A DNA stretch of 64,000 nucleotides from Neobacillus piezotolerans (GTDB taxonomy: Bacteria; Bacillota; Bacilli; Bacillales; Cytobacillaceae). Below are positions 52,274 to 61,425 of the stretch, piece after piece. The stretch is taken from contig NZ_QNQT01000004.1 in the NCBI RefSeq assembly GCF_003362805.1, positions 124,001 through 188,000 of the forward strand. Direction: 5' to 3'. Every line of letters starts with the position of its first letter. The stretch's first letter is position 1. The notes under the pieces are model-generated. The model saw only the letters and a program-made list of their open reading frames with translations, made no database searches and was not told the DNA's origin. Position numbers and translations under genes: made by a program.

Positions 52274-53983
52274 TCAAAATAAAAAGTATCTTTGGGCCAT
52301 AGGGACTTCGAAAACAGGTTCGCATGTAATAAGCTCTCCGTTTACTCTCACTTCATAGGTTTGGGGGTCGACTGTTATTTCCGGTGTTTCGGAGTTCAGC
52401 TTCATATCCTTTTTCGTCAGCTTTCGAATGCCACGTACTGGCAAAATCATTTTTTCCAAACCAAGCTTTTCATCCACTTTGTCATCAACTGCCGCTTGCG
52501 AAACGAATGTAATGGAGCTTTTATAGAGCGCCTTTCCCATTTGCGCATACATCGGCCGGTAAATAACCGGCTGGGGCGTAGGGATGGAGGCGTTCGGATC
52601 GCCCATCAGGCTCTCAACCACAAATCCATTTTTAATAACCATTTCAGGCTTTACGCCAAAAAAGGCGGGAGACCAAATGACGAGGTCGGCGATTTTTCCA
52701 ACTTCCACAGATCCGACATACTCGGAAATGCCATGGGTAATGGCCGGGTTAATCGTATATTTTGCTACGAACCGTTTTGCGCGGTTGTTATCGGAAAGCT
52801 TGCTGTCACCCTGCATCGTTCCACGCTGTTTTTTCATTTTGTCCGCGACCTGCCACGTACGAAGAATAACTTCGCCAATCCGGCCCATCGCCTGGGCATC
52901 CGAGCTGACCATGCTCAAAACGCCCATGTCCTGAAGAATATCCTCGGCGGCAATCGTTTCACGCCTGATACGCGAATCCGCGAAAGCGAGGTCTTCAGGA
53001 ATTGAAGGGTTTAAATGGTGGCACACCATCATCATGTCCAAATGCTCGTCAATTGTATTGACTGTATAAGGCAAGGTAGGATTGGTCGATGACGGAAGGA
53101 TGTTCATATAGCTCGCTGACCTAAGCAAGTCAGGGGCATGGCCTCCGCCAGCGCCTTCGGTGTGGTACATGTGAAGAACCCTTCCGTTGATGGCTGCCAT
53201 CGTATTTTCCATAAATCCGCATTCATTCTGGGTATCGGCGTGAAGGGCGACCTGTACATCGTATTTGTCGGCAACCCTTAAGGCATGGTCAATGGCTGAT
53301 GCTGTCGCGCCCCAGTCTTCATGGACTTTTAAACCGATGGCGCCAGCGCGGATTTGTTCGGCCAGCGGCTCTTCCGAAGCGGCCTGCCCTTTGCCGGTGA
53401 AGCCTACGTTTATGGGCATTCCTTCAGCCGCTTCAAGCATGCGGTGAATATTCCACGGACCGGGCGTAACCGTTGTCGCCCTCGACCCAGCAGCCGGACC
53501 GGTCCCTCCGCCGATGAGGGTTGTCAGGCCAGCGGCAAGCGCCGTTTCAATTTGCGCAGGATTAATAAAATGGACATGCGTATCGATACCGCCAGCCGTG
53601 ACAATCATCCCTTCTCCAGCGATGATTTCGGTCGCTGCGCCGATGACGATATCGACATTGTCCATCACAAGCGGGTTGCCGGCTTTTCCGATTGCAAATA
53701 TTTTGCCGTCGCGAATGGCAATATCGGCTTTGACGATTCCGGTGTAATCGAGGATAACGGCGTTCGTGATAACTGCATCAGGGACATTTTCCCCTCTCGT
53801 TACAAGAGGGTGCTGCCCCATTCCATCACGGATGACCTTCCCTCCGCCGAAGACAACTTCCTCTCCGTATGTCGTATAATCCTTTTCAACCTGGATGAAT
53901 AAATCGGTATCAGCCAGGCGGATGGAATCCCCGGTTGTCGGGCCATACATTTGGGCGTATTGTTTTCGTGATAAGTTGGTCAT
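52274..53983 (-). CDS. ureC: Urease alpha subunit
   Basis: 569 aa, the catalytic subunit hydrolysing urea to ammonia and carbamate. Nickel and active-site features are present: HVHFINP, the carbamylated Lys in [35 protein letters not shown], the flap His in [22 protein letters not shown]-like sequence, and [12 protein letters not shown] at 53983 shares a base with the ureB stop; AAAGGGTG lies six bases upstream. Confidence 0.97.
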   Translation of the reverse strand: MTNLSRKQYAQMYGPTTGDSIRLADTDLFIQVEKDYTTYGEEVVFGGGKVIRDGMGQHPLVTRGENVPDAVITNAVILDYTGIVKADIAIRDGKIFAIGKAGNPLVMDNVDIVIGAATEIIAGEGMIVTAGGIDTHVHFINPAQIETALAAGLTTLIGGGTGPAAGSRATTVTPGPWNIHRMLEAAEGMPINVGFTGKGQAASEEPLAEQIRAGAIGLKVHEDWGATASAIDHALRVADKYDVQVALHADTQNECGFMENTMAAINGRVLHMYHTEGAGGGHAPDLLRSASYMNILPSSTNPTLPYTVNTIDEHLDMMMVCHHLNPSIPEDLAFADSRIRRETIAAEDILQDMGVLSMVSSDAQAMGRIGEVILRTWQVADKMKKQRGTMQGDSKLSDNNRAKRFVAKYTINPAITHGISEYVGSVEVGKIADLVIWSPAFFGVKPEMVIKNGFVVESLMGDPNASIPTPQPVIYRPMYAQMGKALYKSSITFVSQAAVDDKVDEKLGLEKMILPVRGIRKLTKKDMKLNSETPEITVDPQTYEVRVNGELITCEPVFEVPMAQRYFLF

Positions 53984-54303
53984 TATTTGCACCCTTTCTC
54001 AACAGACCCATCTACTTTGTTGTTAAACCCATAAACTTTTTGTTTTCCGCCATAACAGACCAATTCGACTTTTTTTTCATCTCCCGGTTCAAAACGGACG
54101 GCGGCTCCCGCGGGTATGTTCAGGCGCTTCCCGAGTGCTTCCTCCCGGTTGAACTGGAGTGCCTCGTTTGCTTCGAAAAAATGGAAGTGGGAACCAACCT
54201 GGACGGGGCGGTCCCCCGTATTTTTTACTCTAAGGGTTGTTTTTGGCCGTCCCACATTAATGGTGATGTCCTCTTCTTTTAAAAATAATTGTCCTGGCTG
54301 CAT
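53983..54303 (-). CDS. ureB: Urease beta subunit
   Basis: 106 aa. [41 protein letters not shown] and [11 protein letters not shown] are the family marks. A separate small subunit, as in other Bacillus ureases. AGGAGAG precedes the start. Confidence 0.96.
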   Translation of the reverse strand: MQPGQLFLKEEDITINVGRPKTTLRVKNTGDRPVQVGSHFHFFEANEALQFNREEALGKRLNIPAGAAVRFEPGDEKKVELVCYGGKQKVYGFNNKVDGSVEKGCK

Positions 54304-54326
54304 GCATGTTTCTCTCCTGTCGTCAC

Positions 54327-54629
54327 TTATCTTATTGGGCTATGTATGGTCACCAGCTTTGTCCCATCCGGGAATGTTGCTTCTACCTGGATATCGTCCA
54401 GGATATCTGGAATGCCATCCATTACATCATCGTTGGATAAAATTGTTCCGCCGTATTCCATCAGCTCGGAAACGGTTTTGCCGTCACGGGCTCCTTCAAG
54501 CACTTCATGGGTAATCAGGGCAACCGCTTCCGGATAATTCAATTTTAATCCCCTTTCCCTCCGCCTCCTTGCAAGATCGGCAGCGACTACAATCATCAGT
54601 TTTTCGACTTCGCGCGGTGATAACAGCAT
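54327..54629 (-). CDS. ureA: Urease gamma subunit
   Basis: 100 aa. [43 protein letters not shown] and [15 protein letters not shown] are diagnostic. First gene of the seven-gene ureABCEFGD set. GGAGG precedes the start. The 180-bp gap shared with the divergent urea transporter holds the promoters; I found no clean TnrA/GlnR box (TGTNA-N7-TNACA). Confidence 0.96.
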   Translation of the reverse strand: MLLSPREVEKLMIVVAADLARRRRERGLKLNYPEAVALITHEVLEGARDGKTVSELMEYGGTILSNDDVMDGIPDILDDIQVEATFPDGTKLVTIHSPIR

Positions 54630-54809
54630 GGCAGGGCCTCCTTTACTAATTTTAAAATCTAGGCAATAACACTTTGCCTATTATTTACAATTAATAGTCT
54701 CTTTACACGATAAAAATTAAATTGTCTTTCAATGAATACCGTCCGTATGTTTAACGTGCTCCTGACAACACTAAAATGAGGGCGGGAGATTGGAAAAGGG
54801 GATGAAGAA

Positions 54810-55760
54810 ATGGAAAAGGATAAGGCGGTGCTTTCCTGGAATGAGGGAAAAATTAAAACTTTAATTGTAGAAACATTGAGAGGGCTTTCGCAAGTCTTGC
54901 TTATTGAAAATGCCATTTCTGGAATGATTATTTTGCTCGCAATAACCATCGCATCGTATAAACTTGCCATTATAGCATTCATTTCATCCTTAATAGGAAC
55001 GCTTGTCGCCCAAAAAGGCAGGGCTGATGGAGATGGCTTAAGCAAAGGCCTCTTCGGTTATAACTCTGTATTGACCGGCCTTGCGCTGTTTATGTTTCTC
55101 AGTGGGCCAAATGATTGGATAATCGCCTTATTCGGAGCAGCGGCAGCCGCGATTTTGACCGCAGTAATGATGTTTTGGATGAGGAATACGAAAATTCCCA
55201 TACTGACCGCTCCCTACATCCTTTTAACATGGTCCATGCTGCTCGTCTCCTATCGCTTAAAATCCTTTCAACTGTCTCAGGATCTTGTTCCACAGTCGTT
55301 GGCACACTGGAAATTGAATATTAAAGGGGAAATCAATTGGATTGAAGGGGCAGTCAGCGGGCTTAGCCAGATTTTTTTCATTGATCATACAGCAGCAGGT
55401 GTCCTGCTTTTTGCCGCGGTAATCGTCGCTGGATGGAGATATGCATTATTCGCTGTTTTGGGGAATGTGATTGCGTTGTTCACTGCTTACTGGCTTGGAG
55501 GGGAACATACACTGATTTATGAAGGGCATTATGGTTATAACGCAATTTTAGCTGCCATTGCTGCGGCATATGTCTTTCGTGACAAAAAAGGGGGTATCCC
55601 GCACCTTTTATCCGGAATCATTGCCGCCTTTTTAACAGTTCCATTGACGGCGAGCCTCGATACGTGGCTAATGCCATATGGATTACCCGCTTTAACGATG
55701 CCATTTGTATTTACTACCTGGATTATTCTCTTGGTAAGAAAGGTTCTGCCGGGTCTTTAA
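54810..55760 (+). CDS. Urea transporter (UT family)
   Basis: 316 aa with about ten helices in two homologous halves. Each half starts with a similar segment: LRGLSQVLLIENAISGMIILLAI and VSGLSQIFFIDHTAAGVLLFAAV. GLFGYNSVLTGLAL and YGYNAILAAIAAAYVF are the pore repeats of UT-type urea channels. Divergent from ureA, so it supplies urea to the urease. ATG follows GGAAAAGGGGATG. Confidence 0.92.
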   Translation: MEKDKAVLSWNEGKIKTLIVETLRGLSQVLLIENAISGMIILLAITIASYKLAIIAFISSLIGTLVAQKGRADGDGLSKGLFGYNSVLTGLALFMFLSGPNDWIIALFGAAAAAILTAVMMFWMRNTKIPILTAPYILLTWSMLLVSYRLKSFQLSQDLVPQSLAHWKLNIKGEINWIEGAVSGLSQIFFIDHTAAGVLLFAAVIVAGWRYALFAVLGNVIALFTAYWLGGEHTLIYEGHYGYNAILAAIAAAYVFRDKKGGIPHLLSGIIAAFLTVPLTASLDTWLMPYGLPALTMPFVFTTWIILLVRKVLPGL

Positions 55761-55770
55761 GGGATTGGAC

Positions 55771-55804
55771 AAAAAGGCACCCCGACTCATACAGGCGGGG
55801 TGTC
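55771..55804. terminator. Bidirectional terminator after the urea transporter
   Basis: GGCACCCCG / CGGGGTGTC stem; the minus-strand side ends in TTTTTG. Confidence 0.8.
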
Positions 55805-55811
55805 TTCCAGA

Positions 55812-56033
55812 TTATCCGCTTATTGTGCCGTCGTTAAATAATTCATGGACTCTTGTTTCAATTACCTGTACGTCCTCTTCTTCAAAATGCCGATGGGGAT
55901 ATGGATGGAACCAATTTATTTCTCCTTTATGCATGATTCCCCGGAAGTCCATTCCTTTGGCGGTTACTTTAAATTTATGGCGTTCATGATGCTGGTCCTC
56001 AAACATCAGGTTTACGTTAAAATCTTCAATCAA
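55812..56033 (-). CDS. Small protein, YheE/DUF5342-like
   Basis: 73 aa, hydrophilic, rich in His and Phe (MIEDFNVNLMFEDQHHERHK, FRGIMHKGEINWFHPYP, VHELFNDGT). The FxGxxHKGxIxWxHPxP pattern fits the YheE family, which in B. subtilis lies near yheC and yheD. Function unknown. Convergent with the urea transporter. Confidence 0.65.
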   Translation of the reverse strand: MIEDFNVNLMFEDQHHERHKFKVTAKGMDFRGIMHKGEINWFHPYPHRHFEEEDVQVIETRVHELFNDGTISG

Positions 56034-56103
56034 GAAAATCCCTCCTGCAATTCTATGCTGCTTTTTACATTATACGCTAATGCTGAAATACTACTCCAGG
56101 ACC

Positions 56104-56133
56104 AAAAAATTCCCTCCCAAAAACGGGAGAGGG
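56104..56133 (-). terminator. Terminator for the 44-aa gene
   Basis: Minus strand CCCTCTCCC / GGGAGGG hairpin with AATTTTTT tail. Confidence 0.7.
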
Positions 56134-56185
56134 ATTCACGGGGGAAGCAAAAATAGCCTTAGTTTAGCTATCAGGCGTCATTGCA

Positions 56186-56320
56186 CTAATTGGTAGCCGG
56201 TTTCGCGCCTTTTTCCATCTTCGCAAATGAAACTCGGTCCACTTCCCCTTCAAGTACCTGTATTCTTTTACATAAGATGCGATTTAGTTTAACGGCTTCA
56301 GCCAATGGAATTTTAGCCAT
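56186..56320 (-). CDS. 44-aa protein resembling the N-terminus of DIP1984-type proteins
   Basis: ATG at 56320 with GAGGGG upstream. The product MAKIPLAEAVKLNRILCKRI then QVLEGEVDRVSFAKMEKG fits the first ~45 residues of DIP1984/septicolysin-like proteins (LAEAL...L..RI..L), which are usually ~150 aa. It stops at TAG, and a terminator follows 50 bp later. Either a naturally short helical protein or a truncated relic. Confidence 0.5.
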   Translation of the reverse strand: MAKIPLAEAVKLNRILCKRIQVLEGEVDRVSFAKMEKGAKPATN

Positions 56321-56474
56321 GATCCATTCCCCTCTGTGAGAATTCGTACATGCTGCCATTGTTTGGTGAAGCGTTCAGATAATTTAACAAAAGAAAACGC
56401 AGGAATTTAAAAGGAGTTGGCAGATTTAAAGGGAATTGTATACATAGAGACATAGATTGAGGGAGAGACAGAGT

Positions 56475-56936
56475 ATGATCAGGCTTGCCGGGAAAAAAGA
56501 TATCGATCAATTGATTAAAATGAGATGGGATTTTACGATGGAAGATTATCCATCCGCCGCGCTGGACAGCGAATATAAAGCATTCGAAAAGGAATGCAGG
56601 GCCTTTTTGGAAAAGGCAATCGATGGCGGTGATTGGTTCATTTGGGTTGCTGAAGAAGAAGGAAGGGTCTTATCCCATATCTACATCGATCTAATACAAA
56701 AAGTGCCCCGCCCAGGCAGGGTTACCCGCCCTTTTGCCTACATGACCAATGTGTTTACGGTGCCGGGATACAGGGGCAAGGGAATTGGCGGCAAATTGAT
56801 AACAGCCATAAATGAATGGGCTAAAGAGAACCAGTATGAATTCATCATCGTGTGGCCGAGTGAGGAAGGGATTCCCTTTTACGAAAGGAATGGCTATTCA
56901 CATTGCAAAGAGCCGATGGAGTATTTTCCGTCATAA
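56475..56936 (+). CDS. GNAT-family N-acetyltransferase
   Basis: 153 aa. The acetyl-CoA loop VFTVPGYRGKGIGGKLITAINEWAKEN (motif A, R/Q-x-x-G-x-G/A) is clear, as is the C-terminal PFYERNGY. ATG at 56475 follows GAGGGAG. Substrate unknown. Confidence 0.9.
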   Translation: MIRLAGKKDIDQLIKMRWDFTMEDYPSAALDSEYKAFEKECRAFLEKAIDGGDWFIWVAEEEGRVLSHIYIDLIQKVPRPGRVTRPFAYMTNVFTVPGYRGKGIGGKLITAINEWAKENQYEFIIVWPSEEGIPFYERNGYSHCKEPMEYFPS

Positions 56937-56959
56937 CGAATAGTAAATGGGGTGGCGAA

Positions 56960-57682
56960 ATGGGCAAGGTGGCGCTAATAACAGTCGTTCATGATCCAAG
57001 TGGTAAAAAAGTCGAGCTTTTCAAGCAGCTGCAAAACGATTTGGAAAGCATGTATGCGGAGCTGTTCATTGCAATCAGCGACCAGTCTTCCGCCGAACTG
57101 GTTGAGGTGATGGAACGCAGCGGGTTCAATGTGAAGGTCATTCCTAAAAAGGGGGCGGCCGAAGCGCGCAGGGAATCGGTCAGATTCGGCCTAACAGGCG
57201 ATTCCGGGCATTTTCATTATTGCGATTTTGACAGGCTGCTGACTTGGGGGAAGAACCACCTGGGTGAATTGAAGCAAATTATCCAGAGGATTCCCGAGTA
57301 TAGCTACCTTATACTGGGGCGGACGGAACGGGCGATGGAAACCCACCCGGTCGAGTGGAAGGAAACCGAGCGGATCACCAATATAATCGTTTCCCTCGAA
57401 CTGGGGCAGGAAGTCGATATTACGGCCGGTTCCTGCGCGTTTTCAAGGAAGAACGCCGAATACATAAAGGGATTCTCGAACGGAAAGATGACAGACGCGG
57501 AATGGGTGATGATTGCACGCAGGATCGCAAAATCGGAGTTCGGCTATCTTCCTGTTGAGGGCCTTGAATATCACGAAGATACGAACGGTATCAGCAGGAA
57601 AATAAGCGAGGCCGAGAAATGGCTGGGCCGCCTTGAACTAAGTTATGTGATTAGTGAAACCTCGGTTCGGACTGGAAAATAA
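56960..57682 (+). CDS. Hypothetical protein, possibly glycosyltransferase-like
   Basis: 240 aa. It starts MGKVALITVVHDPSGKKVELF, a strand-loop-helix start like GT-A enzymes. HYCDFDRLLTW may be a DxD-type site, and the C-terminal EYHEDTNG resembles GT2 tails. I do not recognise the family. ATG follows GGGGTGG, 23 bp after the GNAT stop, so co-transcription is likely. Ends at a terminator. Confidence 0.7.
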   Translation: MGKVALITVVHDPSGKKVELFKQLQNDLESMYAELFIAISDQSSAELVEVMERSGFNVKVIPKKGAAEARRESVRFGLTGDSGHFHYCDFDRLLTWGKNHLGELKQIIQRIPEYSYLILGRTERAMETHPVEWKETERITNIIVSLELGQEVDITAGSCAFSRKNAEYIKGFSNGKMTDAEWVMIARRIAKSEFGYLPVEGLEYHEDTNGISRKISEAEKWLGRLELSYVISETSVRTGK

Positions 57683-57696
57683 GCGTTTGTCGGAGA

Positions 57697-57721
57697 GGGA
57701 CCTTATCGGTTCCTTTTTTTA
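57697..57721 (+). terminator. Terminator after the GNAT-hypothetical pair
   Basis: GGGACC / GGTTCC stem (one G-T), 5-nt loop, run of T. Confidence 0.75.
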
Positions 57722-57778
57722 TAAAAAAGTTAAAACTATTTTGTGGTTCGGCTGTCTAATGGATAGAAAGGGGGCGGG

Positions 57779-58303
57779 TTGGTGGAAATTGAACAATTGG
57801 CGAGGGATGCCATCAAGGGGGATGACGAGGCCTTTCTCGACTTGATGCAGGCTTGCAAGATCGATTTATACAAAACGGCCCTCGCATTTTTAAGGAACGA
57901 TGGGGATGCCTTGGAAGCTGTACAGGAAGTGACATTTCGCGCCTATAGGGGAATCCGCTCGCTAAAGGAACCTTCTTTTGCCAAAACGTGGCTGATCCGG
58001 ATCATGATCAACTACTGCAATGATGTTTTGGACAAAAAGAAGCGGGTGGTCCTTGATGAGGCATTTATCCATAAAGAAGGGCGACTTGAGCGCCATGAAG
58101 GATTCGAAATACGGGATGCGATGGATGGGCTTGACGCCCGCTCGCGTGAAATCCTGGCAATGAAGTATTTTCAGGATTTGAAAATCAGTGAAATCGCGGT
58201 GGCCCTCAACCATCCTGAAGGCACGATCAAAACCTGGCTAAACAGGGCGCTAAGGTCGCTTAGGGACAAACTGGACGAGAAAGGGGGAAGGCACCGTGCA
58301 TAG
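57779..58303 (+). CDS. ECF-type RNA polymerase sigma factor
   Basis: About 174 aa. Region 2 covers FLDLMQACKIDLYKTALAFLRN and EAVQEVTFRAYRGI; region 4 covers LDARSREILAMKYFQDLKISEIAVALNHPEGTIKTWLNRALRSLR. Start is TTG 57779 or GTG 57782, both near AAAGGGGGCGGG. The gene overlaps its presumed anti-sigma factor by eight bases. An AAAAC at 57732-57736 with TGTCTAA ~17 bp later might be an autoregulated ECF promoter; weak. Confidence 0.9.
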   Translation: MVEIEQLARDAIKGDDEAFLDLMQACKIDLYKTALAFLRNDGDALEAVQEVTFRAYRGIRSLKEPSFAKTWLIRIMINYCNDVLDKKKRVVLDEAFIHKEGRLERHEGFEIRDAMDGLDARSREILAMKYFQDLKISEIAVALNHPEGTIKTWLNRALRSLRDKLDEKGGRHRA

Positions 58304-59606
58304 TTTGGAAGAAGAAAAGCTTGCCGATTACAAACGGATTGTTGATGGCCTTCCTGTCCCGGAAGATTTACTGGATGAAGCTATATTGCAAGGCTTTGAA
58401 AAGGGCAGGCGTGAGAAGAAGAGGGCTAAGCAGCGGATGAGAAGCATTTTCTCCATTGCCGCCGCAGCCGTCATTTTAATAAGCTTTTTTGCCTCGATCA
58501 GACTTTCCCCTGCTTTCGCGGGATATATTTCAGAACTGCCAGGATTTGCAAAGCTCGTTGACTTAATTCAAGGCGATAAAGGTGTTATAGCTGCGCTTGA
58601 ATCCGAATACGACCAGGAAATCGGTGTCTCGAGCACAAAGGATGGAGTTACCTTTACCATTACACGGGCAATCGCGGATGAGACGGGTTTATTGTTGTTT
58701 TATACGATAGATACGGTGACAGAGCGTAAGGAAATTATCATTCAGGATGCCAGGCTGAAAAATACGGATGGGAAAACGTTCTTACTAGGGAGTTCCAGCT
58801 TTGGTATGCCGCATTATTCTCTAGAAGGTGAGAAATCATTTACCGGAACCATGGACTTTACCTTCCAGGAACCACTTGAAGCGAGATCCTTTAATTTAAT
58901 TGTAAAGATTGAGGGTAATGAACATGAGATTGATTTTAAACTGAATAAGGAAATTTCCTCGAAAAAAGAATTCATCTTGAATAAAACCGTTTCAATCGAG
59001 GGACAAAAGATTACTTTTGAAAAAGTTGAAATCTATCCGCTCAGGGTAGCCATCCATGTCAAAATGGACCCTGATAACTCAAAAAGAATTCTATCCTTTG
59101 ATGAAATCAGGCTAGTGGATGAACATGGCGAGACGTGGAATAAAATTTCGAACGGCATTACCGCATCCGGGGGTGTTGCCGATGACAAAAGAGTTCTTTA
59201 TGTTCAAAGCAATTATTTCAGGGAACCGAAAGAGCTCTATCTTATTCCGGGGAAAATCCAGGCGGTTGACAAGAGTGAAGCCTATTTAATAGTGGATACG
59301 GAACAGGGAACCATCCTAAAGCAGCCCCATCCATGGAAATTTGGCCATGCAAAAGTGTCGAACGGAAACGAACTCTCCCTGAGAATGAATACGAAAGGGG
59401 AATTCAATTACTTTCTAAATGGGATGATGAGAGATGCAGAAGGCAAAGAAGTCTTTACGGCTGGATTTACTAAATATGAAGTAGAGGGATATACGGAGTT
59501 TGCGATAAGTATCCCTAACCTTAAAAAATATAAAAATCCCTTGTCCATGGAATTGAATTTTTACCCTGCATGGATTCAATCAGAGGAAAAAATACGGATA
59601 AAATAA
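58296..59606 (+). CDS. Membrane anti-sigma factor-like protein (DUF4179)
   Basis: 436 aa. The cytoplasmic N-terminus (~50 residues, with a basic GRREKKRAKQRMR) precedes one helix, SIFSIAAAAVILISFFASI. The following AFAGYISELPGFAKLVDLI and the large beta-rich extracellular part fit DUF4179/DUF5643 proteins, usual partners of ECF sigma factors. GTG start follows AAAGGGGGAAGG. It probably holds the sigma factor at the membrane until an envelope signal arrives. Confidence 0.87.
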   Translation: MHSLEEEKLADYKRIVDGLPVPEDLLDEAILQGFEKGRREKKRAKQRMRSIFSIAAAAVILISFFASIRLSPAFAGYISELPGFAKLVDLIQGDKGVIAALESEYDQEIGVSSTKDGVTFTITRAIADETGLLLFYTIDTVTERKEIIIQDARLKNTDGKTFLLGSSSFGMPHYSLEGEKSFTGTMDFTFQEPLEARSFNLIVKIEGNEHEIDFKLNKEISSKKEFILNKTVSIEGQKITFEKVEIYPLRVAIHVKMDPDNSKRILSFDEIRLVDEHGETWNKISNGITASGGVADDKRVLYVQSNYFREPKELYLIPGKIQAVDKSEAYLIVDTEQGTILKQPHPWKFGHAKVSNGNELSLRMNTKGEFNYFLNGMMRDAEGKEVFTAGFTKYEVEGYTEFAISIPNLKKYKNPLSMELNFYPAWIQSEEKIRIK

Positions 59607-59611
59607 GGTGA

Positions 59612-59645
59612 TGGGCAAGCTCCGCGGGCGGGTTTGCCCTTTTTA
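59612..59645 (+). terminator. Terminator of the sigma/anti-sigma operon
   Basis: GGGCAA / TTGCCC stem with GC-rich loop and TTTTT. Confidence 0.75.
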
Positions 59646-59784
59646 ACATAAAAAAAGAAATAATGGTTATCCGGGAACAATTTCTGCAAAAAAAAGCAGA
59701 TCATTGAACCCGATAGGACTTAGAAAGCTTCGTCAAGTGAACTTTCGGGACATAACCCCTATTCCGGTTCCTGCGAAGGCCAAT

Positions 59785-59810
59785 TGAAGCAGGAGATCCA
59801 GTCTCCTGCT
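59785..59810 (-). terminator. Terminator of the histidine phosphatase gene
   Basis: Minus strand GCAGGAGA / TCTCCTGC with a 5-nt loop, then TTCAATT. Confidence 0.7.
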
Positions 59811-59814
59811 ACCT

Positions 59815-60390
59815 TTATCCAAGATGTTTCGTGCAATTGTAGAGCCCGCATTCCCATACCTCGCCTGTATGCCCAACAAGGGTAACTGAGGTGTTGTTGA
59901 GAGGGGGTTCATTTTTCATGGCTGGTACGAGTTCACTGACTATTTTCCTGATAAATGCCCCATGGCTGACGATGAGGATGTTTTTGCCAGGGTGGGCTTC
60001 CGTAATATCCTTAATGGCGGGGAGCCCGCGCTCCAGTACTTCTTCGTGCTTTTCTACTCCGAGGTCGAGTTCCCTCCAGCCGCTGCCCCATTTTGCAATG
60101 CGCTCCTCTTCGATTGTCCCCTCTATTTGGCCGCCGCCAATTTCACGTAGCCTTGGGTCAAAGTGGATTTCTTCTATTCCGAGACTGCCTACAATTATTT
60201 CAGCTGTTTGCCTGGCACGCAGCAATGGGCTGGCGTAGATGGCATCCCATTCTTCGCCGGATAGCCTGTCCGCGAGCATGCGCGCCTCGTTGATTCCATC
60301 CTGGTCAAGAGGTATATCAGAGCTTCCTTGGGCGCGCCTTTCTTTGTTCCATGCCGTGCTTCCGTGGCGGATAAAACCGAATTTTGTCAT
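59815..60390 (-). CDS. Histidine phosphatase family protein
   Basis: 191 aa. FIRHGSTAWNKE carries the phosphorylated His; YASPLLRARQTAEII, the acid EIGGGQIEG and IVSHGAFIR with the second His complete the site. Resembles cobC/YhfR-type phosphatases acting on small phosphorylated metabolites. ATG at 60390 follows TTGGAGG. Confidence 0.92.
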   Translation of the reverse strand: MTKFGFIRHGSTAWNKERRAQGSSDIPLDQDGINEARMLADRLSGEEWDAIYASPLLRARQTAEIIVGSLGIEEIHFDPRLREIGGGQIEGTIEEERIAKWGSGWRELDLGVEKHEEVLERGLPAIKDITEAHPGKNILIVSHGAFIRKIVSELVPAMKNEPPLNNTSVTLVGHTGEVWECGLYNCTKHLG

Positions 60391-60517
60391 AATGGCCTCC
60401 AATGTGATGATTCATTTAGATGTTCTCGTTTGCACAAAAGGATTCCTTCTTCCCTGTGGATGGACAACTTGCGAAACGAAGAATGGAGCAGATGATTCGC
60501 TGCCCGCTGGCAATGCT

Positions 60518-61225
60518 TCACTTAAGTTTTTCCACCCAGGAGCGGGTGATATCAGGGTCAGGGCTGTTGATGAATATGTGGCGGTCTTTTGTTTTGATTT
60601 GAAGGTAGGGCGGTTTGCCTTTTTGGATGAACAGCAGGCTTGGCCCGTAGCCATCGAGTTTGAATTTGCCTTTTGCAATCAGGCTCGTGCCGAAGCCGTC
60701 GATTTTTACCGTTGCCTTTGGCATTTCTTCAAGGAGCTTCACGTTCTGTATGTCCCCGTAAGGAATTTCCTCGCCATACATCCCGGTGATTTCAATTCCC
60801 TCTTTTTTAAAAATCAGCTCGGTTTCCTGATAGCCAAAGAACATTAAGACCCCGAGTGAAACGAAAGTAATCAGGGCAATTCCGGAACTTATGATATAGC
60901 TCTTTTTCCGTTTTTCCGGAACTTCATAACGTGAAAGATAAATGATGCCGCCCAGCAAAAAGATGAGCATGAAACCGATTATTACCTCGACCGCGTATGG
61001 AAATGAAGTGAACAGGAGCGGGAGCAATAAGACCATTCCGGCGGCAGTAGCCATTAAAAGTTTCCCTACCTTTTGCGGAAAACCGGCCTCTATTAATTTT
61101 TCCTGCTCTTCCTTCGGCCGAAAGGCAAATCCAGAGATGAGCCAGTACCCGCCTTTACTGACTGCCCAGCCGAGCAGGAGGAGCAGCAGGGCGGTGCCCA
61201 TTAGTATGAAAAATAACGCCAGCAT
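60518..61225 (-). CDS. Membrane protein with DUF3784-like and PH-like domains
   Basis: 235 aa. Four helices in the first ~140 residues, with GGYWLISGFAFRPKEEQEKL between helices 1 and 2 as in DUF3784. A soluble C-terminal PH-like domain follows (ELIFKKEGIEITGMYGEEIPYGDIQNVKLLE). ATG follows GAAGGAGG. Function unknown. Confidence 0.8.
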   Translation of the reverse strand: MLALFFILMGTALLLLLLGWAVSKGGYWLISGFAFRPKEEQEKLIEAGFPQKVGKLLMATAAGMVLLLPLLFTSFPYAVEVIIGFMLIFLLGGIIYLSRYEVPEKRKKSYIISSGIALITFVSLGVLMFFGYQETELIFKKEGIEITGMYGEEIPYGDIQNVKLLEEMPKATVKIDGFGTSLIAKGKFKLDGYGPSLLFIQKGKPPYLQIKTKDRHIFINSPDPDITRSWVEKLK

Positions 61226-61388
61226 AAAGACGCCTCCTTCGTTAGTGCCCTTTGTTCAAGAATACTATACTTTTCCATTTTTGAGGCTTGATGCGGATGA
61301 AAAAATAATATTGCAGGATGGAGTTTGGTGCGTAGGCGCCGAAAGAAGTAGTGGAGGAAGCGAGTTAATTGCGGCTTTTTCTTTTACC

Positions 61389-61420
61389 AAAAAAGCCGGG
61401 CTCCACTGGAACCCGGCTTG
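61389..61420 (-). terminator. Terminator of the CAP-domain gene
   Basis: Minus strand AAGCCGGG / CCCGGCTT stem and TTTTTT. Confidence 0.88.
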
Positions 61421-61425
61421 CGGCT

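Noticed and set aside
54630-54809. TnrA/GlnR box between ureA and the urea transporter
   Set aside because: Several TGTAA/TTACA half-sites occur, but none with the required N7 spacing.
55765-55989. Plus-strand ORF after the urea transporter
   Set aside because: It covers a bidirectional terminator and is antisense to the DUF5342-like gene, which has better signals.
60412-60678. 88-codon minus-strand ORF overlapping the PH-domain gene
   Set aside because: It is a shadow frame of the membrane protein gene, without a ribosome binding site.
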